From the NCBI GenBank assembly GCA_900555035.1, contig USJX01000124.1, forward strand, positions 1 to 5,271: 5,271 nucleotides of DNA. Reading direction: 5' to 3'. Under the pieces are notes generated by a model. The model was not told the origin of the DNA, searched no databases, and was given only the letters and a program-made list of their open reading frames with translations. Positions 1 through 4,975 of this stretch are shown here, in pieces. Positions within the stretch are counted from its first letter, which is position 1; each line of letters begins with the position of its first letter. Position numbers and translations under genes: made by a program. The DNA is from an uncultured Prevotella sp. Lineage in GTDB: Bacteria; Bacteroidota; Bacteroidia; Bacteroidales; Bacteroidaceae.

Positions 1-95
1 CCAAAACTCTCAAACAAGTGAGTTAATATTGGAACATAGAACTGGACACCCTAGTTAATAAGAGAAGAAAATCGCTATTATCTCAGAAAAAGTTG

Positions 96-103
96 TATCT
101 TTG
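96..103 (+). promoter_or_regulatory. Bacteroidetes-type -7 promoter element (TATCTTTG)
   Basis: TATCTTTG followed by CA matches the Bacteroidetes sigma-ABfr -7 element TAnnTTTG. It lies 35 nt upstream of the ATG of the first small membrane protein gene, the usual distance. I see no clear TTTG -33 element 19-21 nt upstream, so activity may be weak or need an activator. It would drive the two-gene unit at 139-684. The preceding 95 bases hold no gene I can support. Confidence 0.6.
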
Positions 104-138
104 CACAAGATTTAATAACCAACATAAAAAAGATTCTT

Positions 139-333
139 ATGAGTGATTTTTTTAAACCATTAAGTAGCAGAAGCCCCAAGTGGTGGTTAATTGTTGCTAT
201 TTTAGTTATAGACGGATTGGTAGCGCAGATTTCTGCGACTACATGCACTTCTGTTGCTAGCATTATCGCAATAGCCGCATTGCTATTGCTACTTTCTCTG
301 TTCGTATATTGTCTGTATTTCAAGATTTTTTAA
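139..333 (+). CDS. Small two-helix membrane protein, unknown function
   Basis: This 64-residue protein is not one I recognise. After a short polar N-terminus (1-13, basic RSPK before the helix) come two hydrophobic stretches, about 15-33 (WWLIVAILVIDGLVAQ) and 38-61 (rich in I, A and L), separated by a short turn containing TTCTS. It should therefore be an inner-membrane helical hairpin with both ends probably cytoplasmic. The ATG was chosen because it is 35 nt downstream of a Bacteroidetes -7 box and sits in an A-rich leader. The stop TAA abuts the ATG of the next gene (TAAATG), so the two are almost certainly co-transcribed and probably translationally coupled. Its codons are AT-rich compared with the two-component genes downstream. 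Its reality rests on the promoter, the coupling and the membrane profile, not on homology. Confidence 0.6.
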   Translation: MSDFFKPLSSRSPKWWLIVAILVIDGLVAQISATTCTSVASIIAIAALLLLLSLFVYCLYFKIF

Positions 334-684
334 ATGGTAAAGAATAAAAAAAAGTCTCTCTTTCAACACCTTTGCCATGCAAAATGTCCAGAGTGTGGAG
401 AACAAGTGCCATTCAGTACCGTAAGAAAATACTTTCTGCACGGCACGTCTTACTATACAACCTGCCCTCATTGTGGTCTGCAAATTCATCCTGCAAAAGA
501 GCCAGTCAAGACATATACATGTTTTTGTTTGGGCGGCATGCCTATCATGATTCCAATGTATTCATATTGGTACTTCGTAGCATGGGATTTCATTCCAGCC
601 TTACTTTTCGCTCTTCCATTTGTTATAGCGATGGTTACTATCGTTGCTATTTTAATTATACGAAATATAAAATTTTCAAGTTAA
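334..684 (+). CDS. Zinc-ribbon membrane protein, unknown function
   Basis: A 116-residue protein with a basic N-terminus (KNKKK), a zinc ribbon formed by C18-P-E-C21-G and C44-P-H-C47-G, and two hydrophobic segments at about 64-84 and 86-110. The layout (N-terminal four-cysteine ribbon, then two transmembrane helices) recalls the DUF983 type of small membrane proteins, but the resemblance is architectural only. C63 and C65 lie at the edge of the first helix and could add thiol ligands. The ribbon should face the cytoplasm, given the Lys-rich N-terminus. The gene starts at the base after the stop of the upstream small membrane protein gene, so the two products may act together. Its TAA lies in the palindrome TTAA, which also supplies the stop of the convergent ATPase remnant. 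Function unknown. Confidence 0.7.
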   Translation: MVKNKKKSLFQHLCHAKCPECGEQVPFSTVRKYFLHGTSYYTTCPHCGLQIHPAKEPVKTYTCFCLGGMPIMIPMYSYWYFVAWDFIPALLFALPFVIAMVTIVAILIIRNIKFSS

Positions 685-812
685 TAAAGAGCATCAGGAT
701 CTTCATCTAGGGTAAGGATATATTTGGGATATTGATCATTAATCTGCTGAAGCGAGGCTAGCTCTCGCTTCAGAGTCGCCTCATCCCTAACTGTAGCTCC
801 ACTTGATACAAA
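681..812 (-). pseudogene. C-terminal remnant of a DUF4143-type AAA ATPase
   Basis: Read on the minus strand, the frame ending at 681 encodes about 45 residues including DEATLKRELASLQQI, then NDQYPKYILTLDEDPD, and stops after ALY. Bacteroidetes ATPases of the AAA/DUF4143 family (N-terminal P-loop ATPase, C-terminal DUF4143 domain, about 380-430 residues) end in this style: an acidic/ETLKRE helix, a (D/N)xYPKYILT strand, and a short acidic tail. The Walker motifs and more than 300 residues are absent. Upstream of about 812 the frame loses resemblance: the expected YxQV strand is visible only in a shifted frame (TAT CAA GTG), suggesting a frameshift. No start codon or promoter remains. The fragment also lacks the usual last residues after the acidic tail. 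The family assignment is from memory of its sequence style and should be checked by search. Confidence 0.6.
747..773. repeat. 10-bp-arm inverted repeat (CTGAAGCGAG/CTCGCTTCAG)
   Basis: Perfect 10-bp arms at 747-756 and 764-773 enclose a 7-nt loop (757-763). It lies inside the ATPase remnant, in the codons for LKRELASLQ, so it may be an accident of coding. It is also 62 nt past the stop of the zinc-ribbon gene and could slow polymerase leaving that unit. Neither strand shows a T-tract after it, so I do not call it an intrinsic terminator. Confidence 0.5.
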
Positions 813-821
813 GATGCGATT

Positions 822-844
822 TTTTAGGATAATCTATCCTAAAA
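822..844. repeat. 23-bp palindrome, copy 1 (TTTTAGGATA/TATCCTAAAA)
   Basis: Arms of 10 bp (822-831 and 835-844) are perfectly complementary around the 3-nt centre ATC. A second copy lies 41 bp downstream at 863-885. It sits at the truncated 5' edge of the ATPase remnant, 173 nt upstream of the response-regulator ATG. It could be an operator for a dimeric regulator, a recombination site, or the hairpin of a transcript. There is no T-tract long enough for a confident terminator call. Confidence 0.75.
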
Positions 845-862
845 CTTTTCATTTTCGAGTAC

Positions 863-885
863 TTTTAGGATGATTCGTCCTAAAA
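863..885. repeat. 23-bp palindrome, copy 2 (TTTTAGGA/TCCTAAAA)
   Basis: The eight outer pairs are identical to copy 1. Inside, the pair at positions 10/14 changes from A-T to G-C, a compensatory change that keeps pairing. The pair at 9/15 is T·G instead of T-A, and 11/13 is A-T where copy 1 has a mismatch. The centres of the two copies (833 and 874) are 41 bp apart, close to four helical turns. The copy ends 71 nt upstream of the -33 element of the response-regulator promoter. Confidence 0.75.
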
Positions 886-956
886 AACGGAAAGAAAGAA
901 TACTTTACTGCCAGAGTTCACTATGTTATCTTTAAGTTAATCATCCCTTCTTTGCA

Positions 957-986
957 TTGTCGTTTCAAATAAAAGATGTATCTTTG
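957..986 (+). promoter_or_regulatory. Bacteroidetes promoter of the response-regulator gene
   Basis: TTG (957-959), a 19-nt spacer, and TATCTTTG (979-986) fit the Bacteroidetes -33/-7 promoter with consensus spacing. Transcription should begin around 990, leaving a leader of about 25 nt before the ATG at 1017. The -33 element sits within CATTGTCG (955-962). The same 8-mer recurs ahead of the CPBP-like gene at 1734-1741, again upstream of CTTTGCA. Confidence 0.75.
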
Positions 987-1016
987 CAATCGAAACATTG
1001 AAAAAGAAATACGATT

Positions 1017-1724
1017 ATGGCTGATACTAAGTTGCTCCTGGTTGAGGATGATGAAAACCTCGCCTATATGGAGAAAAGTTGCTTCGAGGATATCATCGGA
1101 GGATATGAGGTGAAAACCGCCGTTAACGGCAAGGAAGGACTGAAGGTTTGGCAAGACTTTCAGCCCGATGTCATCGTATCTGATATCGACATGCCCATCA
1201 TGGATGGCATCGAAATGGTGAAGAACATCCGAGAGGTGGATGGAGAAACCATCATTCTGTTTACCACCGGACTCACCTCGCCCAAAGATTTAAAGGCAGG
1301 TTATGCAGCCGGAGCCAACAACTATATCAAGAAGCCCTTTATTCCAGAAGAGCTTGATGCCCATATACATAGCCTCATCCAGCTGAAAGCCGGAAAACGC
1401 AGCGAAAACGCCAGCTGCCAAATCAAGCTGGGAAGATATACACTGGATGCCAACCACGCCACCCTGAAAGATACGCAGGAAGGCAGCGAAAAGATGCTTA
1501 CCGCACGAGAGGCTAAGATTCTCGAACTGCTGGCGGTAAACAAGAACGAGGTGGTGCGCCGCGAAGCCGTGTTGAGCCGTTTCTGGGGCGTGGAAGACAA
1601 GGATTACTTCGCCTCCAGAAGCCTGGATGTTTTCATCAAGAAAATCCGCACGGCCATCGAAGACGAGCCAAGTGTAGAGTTAAGGACCATCCGGGGCGTA
1701 GGCTTCAAACTCATTGTAGAATAA
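1017..1724 (+). CDS. OmpR/PhoB-type response regulator
   Basis: A 235-residue DNA-binding response regulator, presumably phosphorylated by the histidine kinase encoded two genes downstream. The receiver domain spans about 3-122: acidic pocket D11/D12, phosphoacceptor D56 in VIVSDIDMPIMDG, conserved T83, and K106 in the YIKKPF motif. A linker leads to an OmpR-type winged helix at about 134-235: LTAREAKILELLAVN, then VVRREAVLSRFWG, a recognition helix in SRSLDVFIKKIR, and the wing IRGVGFKL. All signature residues are present, so it should be active. Length is normal for the family. The ATG is 25-30 nt behind a good promoter. The F-W-G...DYFASRSLDVFIKKIR segment is typical of Bacteroidetes regulators of the RprY kind, though I cannot claim orthology. 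A CPBP-like gene follows after 92 nt. Autoregulation through the sites upstream (palindromes or CATTGTCG) is plausible but unproven. Confidence 0.93.
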   Translation: MADTKLLLVEDDENLAYMEKSCFEDIIGGYEVKTAVNGKEGLKVWQDFQPDVIVSDIDMPIMDGIEMVKNIREVDGETIILFTTGLTSPKDLKAGYAAGANNYIKKPFIPEELDAHIHSLIQLKAGKRSENASCQIKLGRYTLDANHATLKDTQEGSEKMLTAREAKILELLAVNKNEVVRREAVLSRFWGVEDKDYFASRSLDVFIKKIRTAIEDEPSVELRTIRGVGFKLIVE

Positions 1725-1735
1725 CAGCAAGCCCA

Positions 1736-1764
1736 TTGTCGAAGCATCGGTATGAAGACCTTTG
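1736..1764 (+). promoter_or_regulatory. Possible weak internal promoter before the CPBP-like gene
   Basis: In the 92-nt gap after the regulator gene, TTG (1736-1738), an 18-nt spacer and GACCTTTG (1757-1764, then CA) resemble the promoter of the regulator gene. The -7 box lacks the TA of TAnnTTTG. The surrounding CATTGTCG (1734-1741) is identical to the -33 region of the regulator promoter. It could give separate or regulator-dependent transcription of the two downstream genes. The same TTG would be the start codon of a 27-residue longer reading frame, which I reject. Confidence 0.35.
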
Positions 1765-1816
1765 CATAAAAACATTATACAGAGAAAGAAAAAAAACAAC
1801 AATAAAGCAAAGCATT

Positions 1817-2623
1817 ATGTTTAAGTCGATACTTTACTATATATTAATGATAGCGGAATTCTGTAGCACCATGTTTGTTGGTGGTATAGTAATGGGCATC
1901 TATTTTGCCTGCTCTGGCAAACTGGAAGAGGTAAATGCCAACGACCAGGCTTCCTTCCTCAAGGCAGGAACTCCCATTATTTATGTTTTCTGCATTCTTG
2001 CTATGCTTATATTATGGTTCACCTTCAGCATGGCAAAGTTTTCCAAGTTCACCCTGGGCAGAGTGAATCCTGCCTACAAGTGGAAGGCTATGTTCTGGTA
2101 CACCCTTCCCCTGTTTGGAATTACCTTGATGTTTGTCGCCCTCTTCAATTTGTTGGGCATCGATATATACAACAAGGACTTCATGGCTTTAAGTTATATG
2201 GAGCGACTTCCGATGATGCTTATAGGCTCTTTTATTTCAGCCTATATTATCTTCGGCGCGATATACGAAGAACTGATCAAATGCGGAAAGAAGACATGGG
2301 TTTCTTACCTTACCGTTCTTGTATTCAGCATCATACCATTTTTCGCCTCTACCCTGGGCCAGTCATTGACATGGATTATCACGATGATGATATGGAGCAT
2401 CGTGCAGACATCAATCCTCTTTTATATCTACAAAACCACAAGGAGTACCATCGTGGCATTTGTGGCCTGTATCATCTGTAATCTGATTCCTACCGATATT
2501 TCCAATATTCCTCTGTGTACAGCCATGGGAAGCTTTGGATCCGCATTGACAGCAAGCTGCATCGGCAGTTATTTAGGAGCAAAGAAGGAAGGCAGAGAAA
2601 CCGAATACCTCTTGGATGAATAA
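1817..2623 (+). CDS. Polytopic membrane protein, degenerate CPBP (Abi/CAAX protease-like)
   Basis: A 268-residue inner-membrane protein with about seven to eight hydrophobic segments (roughly 5-31, 52-70, 92-113, 132-150, 162-180, 184-205, 211-225 and around 240-256). Segment order and the motif GAIYEELIKCG (147-157) recall CPBP intramembrane proteases (Rce1-like, PF02517), whose first motif is EExxxR. Here E151/E152 remain but the Arg position is C156. The second motif FxxxH would be F170-SII-P174, and the third HxxxN would be C218-IIC-N222. Three key residues are thus replaced, so proteolysis is unlikely if my alignment by eye is right. I start at ATG 1817, which is followed at once by the first helix and preceded by an A-rich leader. 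The frame is open back to a TTG at 1736, but that adds a basic, low-quality tail. The kinase gene follows after 20 nt, so these two are co-transcribed. It may act as a modulator or partner of the kinase. It could also be an unrelated membrane family. Confidence 0.75.
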   Translation: MFKSILYYILMIAEFCSTMFVGGIVMGIYFACSGKLEEVNANDQASFLKAGTPIIYVFCILAMLILWFTFSMAKFSKFTLGRVNPAYKWKAMFWYTLPLFGITLMFVALFNLLGIDIYNKDFMALSYMERLPMMLIGSFISAYIIFGAIYEELIKCGKKTWVSYLTVLVFSIIPFFASTLGQSLTWIITMMIWSIVQTSILFYIYKTTRSTIVAFVACIICNLIPTDISNIPLCTAMGSFGSALTASCIGSYLGAKKEGRETEYLLDE

Positions 2624-2630
2624 AGAAGAA

Positions 2631-2639
2631 AGGAGAAGA
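2631..2639 (+). promoter_or_regulatory. Shine-Dalgarno-like sequence before the kinase gene
   Basis: AGGAGAAGA lies about 5-12 nt before the ATG at 2644, in the 20-nt gap after the CPBP-like gene. Shine-Dalgarno matches are uncommon in Bacteroidetes, and here it supports the ATG at 2644 as the start and re-initiation on a shared transcript. Confidence 0.45.
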
Positions 2640-2643
2640 TGAT

Positions 2644-3942
2644 ATGAATGCCAACCGCACCAAGATACTCAGCACCGCTGCCCTGATAGCCATCCTCCTT
2701 ATCCAAATGTTCTGGATGTGGAACACCTATAACATCAACGCGCGGCAATTAGGAAAGGAATATGATGAGATATTGAAGAAAACCATCGCCTTAGAGTTGG
2801 ATAAAACAAATAGGTGCGATTCTTTTTTTGAGTCGGGAGATACCGTTGCTTACAGTAATATCTATAATTCTACACTATCCCTTTATGATGCCATCTACAA
2901 AAAATCGCATCAAGATGCCAACATCGATACCTTAACAATTATTGCCGACTCCATAATCAAAGCAGAGAAGTTGCCTTTCCGCATTGCCATCAACAAGGTG
3001 AACATGAAAACAGGAAAAGTGATAGAAGGCAAAAATATCAACAGCAATATTTTCCCCTTCCTGGAGGAAGTGAAAACCAACATTCTGCCTGTAAGACTGG
3101 ACTACAGCGTAGGCTTCCAGATGACTATCACCAACGGAAATATCTACATCATCAGACATAACTGGGTGCTGCTCCTCATCTCTATCCTTATTTCCATCGT
3201 CATCATCCTGAGCCTCATCGACCAGATTAATTATATTGATGAGCAGGAAAGGGTGCGACTGCTGCGCGAGGACTTCTCCTATGCGATGGTTCACGATATG
3301 AAATCGCCCCTTACCTCCATCATCATGGGAACCAAGTACCTGCATAGCGGCGTACTGGAAAAGAAACCGGAAATGAAGGAGAAATACTTCTGCATCGTAG
3401 AAGACGAGGCGCAGCATCTGCTTGCCCTCATCAACCGCCTGCTCACCATCTCGAAACTGGAGCACGGCAAGCTACATATTCAGAAAGCAGAGGTAAATTT
3501 GGAAACGATGATAGATGATGTAGCGGATAAATACAAGGCGAAATCGGCGAAACCGATTCATATCACCACCCACATAGGAGCCACCACCGCCCTGGCCGAC
3601 GAGGAATATCTGAAGGAAGCCATCAGCAACCTGGTGGATAACGCCACCAAATACTCTAAGGAAGAAATCAATATCCAGATTTCCACCCTAGAGAATGATA
3701 AGAGCGTATATATCAAGGTATTCGACGAGGGTATCGGCATAGCCAAGAGCGAGCAGAAAACCATCTTCAACCGCTTTGAGCGTGCTGCAGAGCACGAAAG
3801 GGATGCCCGGAAAACCCGTGGGGGCTTCGGCATCGGTCTCAACTACGTACTGCAGGTAATCAACGCCCATGGCGGCAGGATAAGCGTAAAGAGCGAGAAA
3901 GACAAATGGTCGGAATTCACCATCTCGCTGCCTAAATACTAG
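2644..3942 (+). CDS. Sensor histidine kinase of a two-component system
   Basis: A 432-residue membrane histidine kinase, the likely partner of the OmpR-type regulator at 1017-1724. Transmembrane helices lie at about 8-26 and 174-192, enclosing a ~145-residue periplasmic region with no sensor domain I recognise. No HAMP domain is evident: only ~25 residues (DQINYIDEQERVRLLREDF) link helix 2 to the DHp domain. The phosphoacceptor is H217 in MVHDMKSPLTS. The ATP-binding domain has the N box (N329, N333 in SNLVDNATKYS), G1 box DEGIGI (361-366), F box (F375 to F378), and G2 box GGFGIGLN (393-400). All catalytic motifs are intact, so it should autophosphorylate. The ATG is 20 nt after the CPBP-like gene and behind a Shine-Dalgarno-like sequence. 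The stop TAG lies in CTAG, which also supplies the stop of the convergent remnant gene. There is no room for a terminator between them. Confidence 0.93.
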   Translation: MNANRTKILSTAALIAILLIQMFWMWNTYNINARQLGKEYDEILKKTIALELDKTNRCDSFFESGDTVAYSNIYNSTLSLYDAIYKKSHQDANIDTLTIIADSIIKAEKLPFRIAINKVNMKTGKVIEGKNINSNIFPFLEEVKTNILPVRLDYSVGFQMTITNGNIYIIRHNWVLLLISILISIVIILSLIDQINYIDEQERVRLLREDFSYAMVHDMKSPLTSIIMGTKYLHSGVLEKKPEMKEKYFCIVEDEAQHLLALINRLLTISKLEHGKLHIQKAEVNLETMIDDVADKYKAKSAKPIHITTHIGATTALADEEYLKEAISNLVDNATKYSKEEINIQISTLENDKSVYIKVFDEGIGIAKSEQKTIFNRFERAAEHERDARKTRGGFGIGLNYVLQVINAHGGRISVKSEKDKWSEFTISLPKY

Positions 3943-4415
3943 CCCATGAAGGAGTAGCCCCAGATGCTTTTCATCATCTTGCGGCAAAGCGAAGAGAAGT
4001 TCTGGCAGAGATTAGGCGACCACTTCGTCATGCCATAGAGTTGTTTCTTCTCCAGAAACATCTCCTCGTCCCACTCCGTGAAATCATACTCGTTGAAATA
4101 TCGGGAATAATCGCTCAGATTATCGGCAGAAAACTCCACATAGCCCGATTTACCCAACCATTCATCGCTCATCATCTGATGGGCAAAGGTGGCAAAACCG
4201 CAGTCTTCCCTTATCAGGTTCAGATGCTTCAACACGCTCCATACGCAGAACCACTGGTTCTTTCTCTGCACCAGGGCAGCCATCTTGGCAATGGATTTCT
4301 TCAGTTCCTGTAAATCCACCGCCCTGCCTTTCACCACCAGGTTGAAAACCTCGTTGAGCAACGTATGTTCCTGCTCCTCGGGATGGTTGAGTTCAAAAAG
4401 CTTGTGGGTGATACG
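3939..4415 (-). pseudogene. 5'-truncated hypothetical gene, C-terminal ~158 codons
   Basis: On the minus strand a coding-like frame runs from about 4415 to the TAG at 3939-3941. It reads RITHKLFELNHPEEQ, then a helical region (LNEVFNLVVKGRAVDLQELKKSIAKMAALV), then NQWFCVWSVLKHLNLI, and ends in GYSFMG. No ATG opens it: the first possible start is a TTG at 4361, but plausible coding sequence continues upstream of it to the junction with the plus-strand remnant near 4412. I therefore think its N-terminal part was lost in a rearrangement. The style (LKKSI..., NQWxxVxxVL, FAxxM) is like hypothetical proteins in Bacteroidales accessory regions. From memory DUF6043 is one candidate, unverified. It has no membrane segment or catalytic motif that I can see. 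A functional short gene from the TTG cannot be excluded. Confidence 0.5.
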
Positions 4416-4651
4416 ATGTAGAAGGCATGCTGAAAGCCTGCTTCCGTACGCCCAAGGATCAGGAAGAAGGAAGATGGATGACCATAGCCGAAATCTTCAA
4501 GGTTTTGCAGGAGCAGTATCCGATGCTCATCGCCGACCACAGAACCAAGATCCGTATCGGACAGGCCATGAAATTCCTGAATTGCGAGAGAAAGCGAACC
4601 AACAAGGGACCTGCCTATTATCTCTGTTCAAAAATGGCGAAAACATGCTGA
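4412..4651 (+). pseudogene. C-terminal remnant of a VirE/BT4734-like protein
   Basis: The frame opens right after a TGA (4409-4411) and reads YDVEGMLKACFRTP, an acidic EEGRWMT turn, TIAEIFKVLQEQYPM, then RTKIRIGQAMKFL, and KRTNKGPAYYL before a TGA at 4649-4651. The pattern is the small winged-helix-like tail found at the C-terminus of Bacteroidales VirE/BT4734-type proteins (VapE/DUF3987-like, P-loop helicase/primase-associated, usually over 600 residues): an EEGxW(M/L)T segment, a helix, IGxAxKxLG, and (R/K)(R/H)T..G..Y. The P-loop ATPase and N-terminal domains are missing. The only internal ATG (4427) has no promoter and begins inside the conserved part, so this is a fragment rather than a small gene. 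It abuts the minus-strand remnant head-to-head. An iteron-like repeat block follows six bases after its stop. Confidence 0.5.
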
Positions 4652-4656
4652 AAAGT

Positions 4657-4694
4657 ATGTGGAAAACCTTTATAAAAAGGGGCTTGTCGCAGCA
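4657..4694 (+). repeat. Left ~38-bp imperfect direct repeat
   Basis: This copy reads ATGTGGAAAAC, then CTTTATAAAAAGGGGC, then TTGTCGCA, ending GCA. The right copy at 4827-4862 shares ATGTGGAAAAC (11/11), a central TTTATAA, and TTGTCGCA (8/8), with spacing differing by 2 nt. The pair brackets most of the GTGTAGTGTG cluster. TGTGGAAAA on this strand is TTTTCCACA on the other, one mismatch from the DnaA box TTATCCACA. Confidence 0.65.
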
Positions 4695-4698
4695 AAGC

Positions 4699-4797
4699 GT
4701 GTAGTGTGGTGTAGTGTGAGTGTAGTGTCAATGCCCACACTACACACCACCAAACTAATTAATAATCAGTAACTTAAATATCACTGAGTGTAGTGTG
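4699..4797. repeat. Iteron-like cluster of GTGTAGTGTG decamers
   Basis: Direct copies lie at 4699-4708 and 4709-4718, with a third at 4720-4729 that ends in C. An exact inverted copy (CACACTACAC) is at 4736-4745, and another exact direct copy at 4788-4797. The first three are spaced 10 and 11 bp, one helical turn, as expected for a protein binding along one face of the DNA. Between the inverted copy and the last direct copy lies an AT-rich stretch (CTAATTAATAATCAG and following). The block directly follows the VirE-like remnant, so it may be that module's former origin or regulatory region. Confidence 0.8.
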
Positions 4798-4817
4798 CAA
4801 TAGAAATCGACAATTGG

Positions 4818-4836
4818 TTATCCACGATGTGGAAAA
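4818..4836. other. DnaA-box-like pair
   Basis: TTATCCACG (4818-4826, plus) matches the DnaA box TTATCCACA at eight of nine positions. TGTGGAAAA (4828-4836) is the minus-strand 9-mer TTTTCCACA, also one mismatch away. They face each other with one base between them. A third such 9-mer is at 4658-4666 in the left direct repeat. Such 9-mers occur by chance, so significance depends on their clustering with the decamers. Confidence 0.35.
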
Positions 4837-4862
4837 CGGTTGTTTATAATTTTGTCGCACCA
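4827..4862 (+). repeat. Right ~36-bp imperfect direct repeat
   Basis: Second copy of the unit at 4657-4694: ATGTGGAAAAC, GGTTGTTTATAATT, then TTGTCGCA, ending CCA. The copies start 170 bp apart. Outer blocks are identical while the middle has diverged, which suggests conserved binding sites separated by a spacer rather than a recent duplication. Confidence 0.65.
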
Positions 4863-4894
4863 TGCGTCGTTTTGTGCCTGGCAATGGCAAAAAG

Positions 4895-4913
4895 TTGCCC
4901 TAGTAGAGGGCAA
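4895..4913 (-). terminator. Possible minus-strand intrinsic terminator
   Basis: Arms TTGCCCT (4895-4901) and AGGGCAA (4907-4913) form a perfect 7-bp stem with a 5-nt loop. Read on the minus strand the stem is followed directly by CTTTTTG, a short U-tract. No minus-strand gene ends here within the window, so it may instead shield upstream DNA from antisense transcription or be incidental. The rest of 4863-5008 holds no gene I can support. Confidence 0.35.
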
Positions 4914-4975
4914 TATTGTATAAAGGATAATTGGCAAGTCAATACTGCTCTCTATAAGGTGACATGGATGAATTG

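Noticed and set aside
41..53. GAACTGGACACCC resembling an insertion-sequence end
   Set aside because: No matching inverted end, target duplication or transposase is in the window.
2..58. A short plus-strand frame running off the left edge, possibly the tail of an upstream gene
   Set aside because: Only 18 residues with no recognisable motif, so it cannot be distinguished from chance.
822..844. Intrinsic terminator of the zinc-ribbon gene
   Set aside because: The stem is AT-rich and followed by ACTTTTC... after an A-run rather than a clean T-tract. It is 138 nt past the stop, and a second copy lies just downstream, which fits a repeat or operator better.
1736..1816. A 27-residue N-terminal extension of the CPBP-like protein from a TTG start
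   Set aside because: The TTG falls in a promoter-like -33 element, the extension is basic and precedes the first membrane helix without signal features, and ATG 1817 has a typical A-rich leader.
2932..3465. A 177-residue minus-strand frame inside the kinase gene
   Set aside because: It is a shadow of the kinase coding sequence, which has intact catalytic motifs on the plus strand.
4189..4704. A 171-residue plus-strand frame across the remnant junction
   Set aside because: It is antisense to the minus-strand remnant and out of frame with the VirE-like tail, whose frame carries the recognisable motif pattern.
4699..4797. CRISPR array
   Set aside because: The repeats are 10 bp, adjacent or inverted, with no regular spacers and no cas genes.
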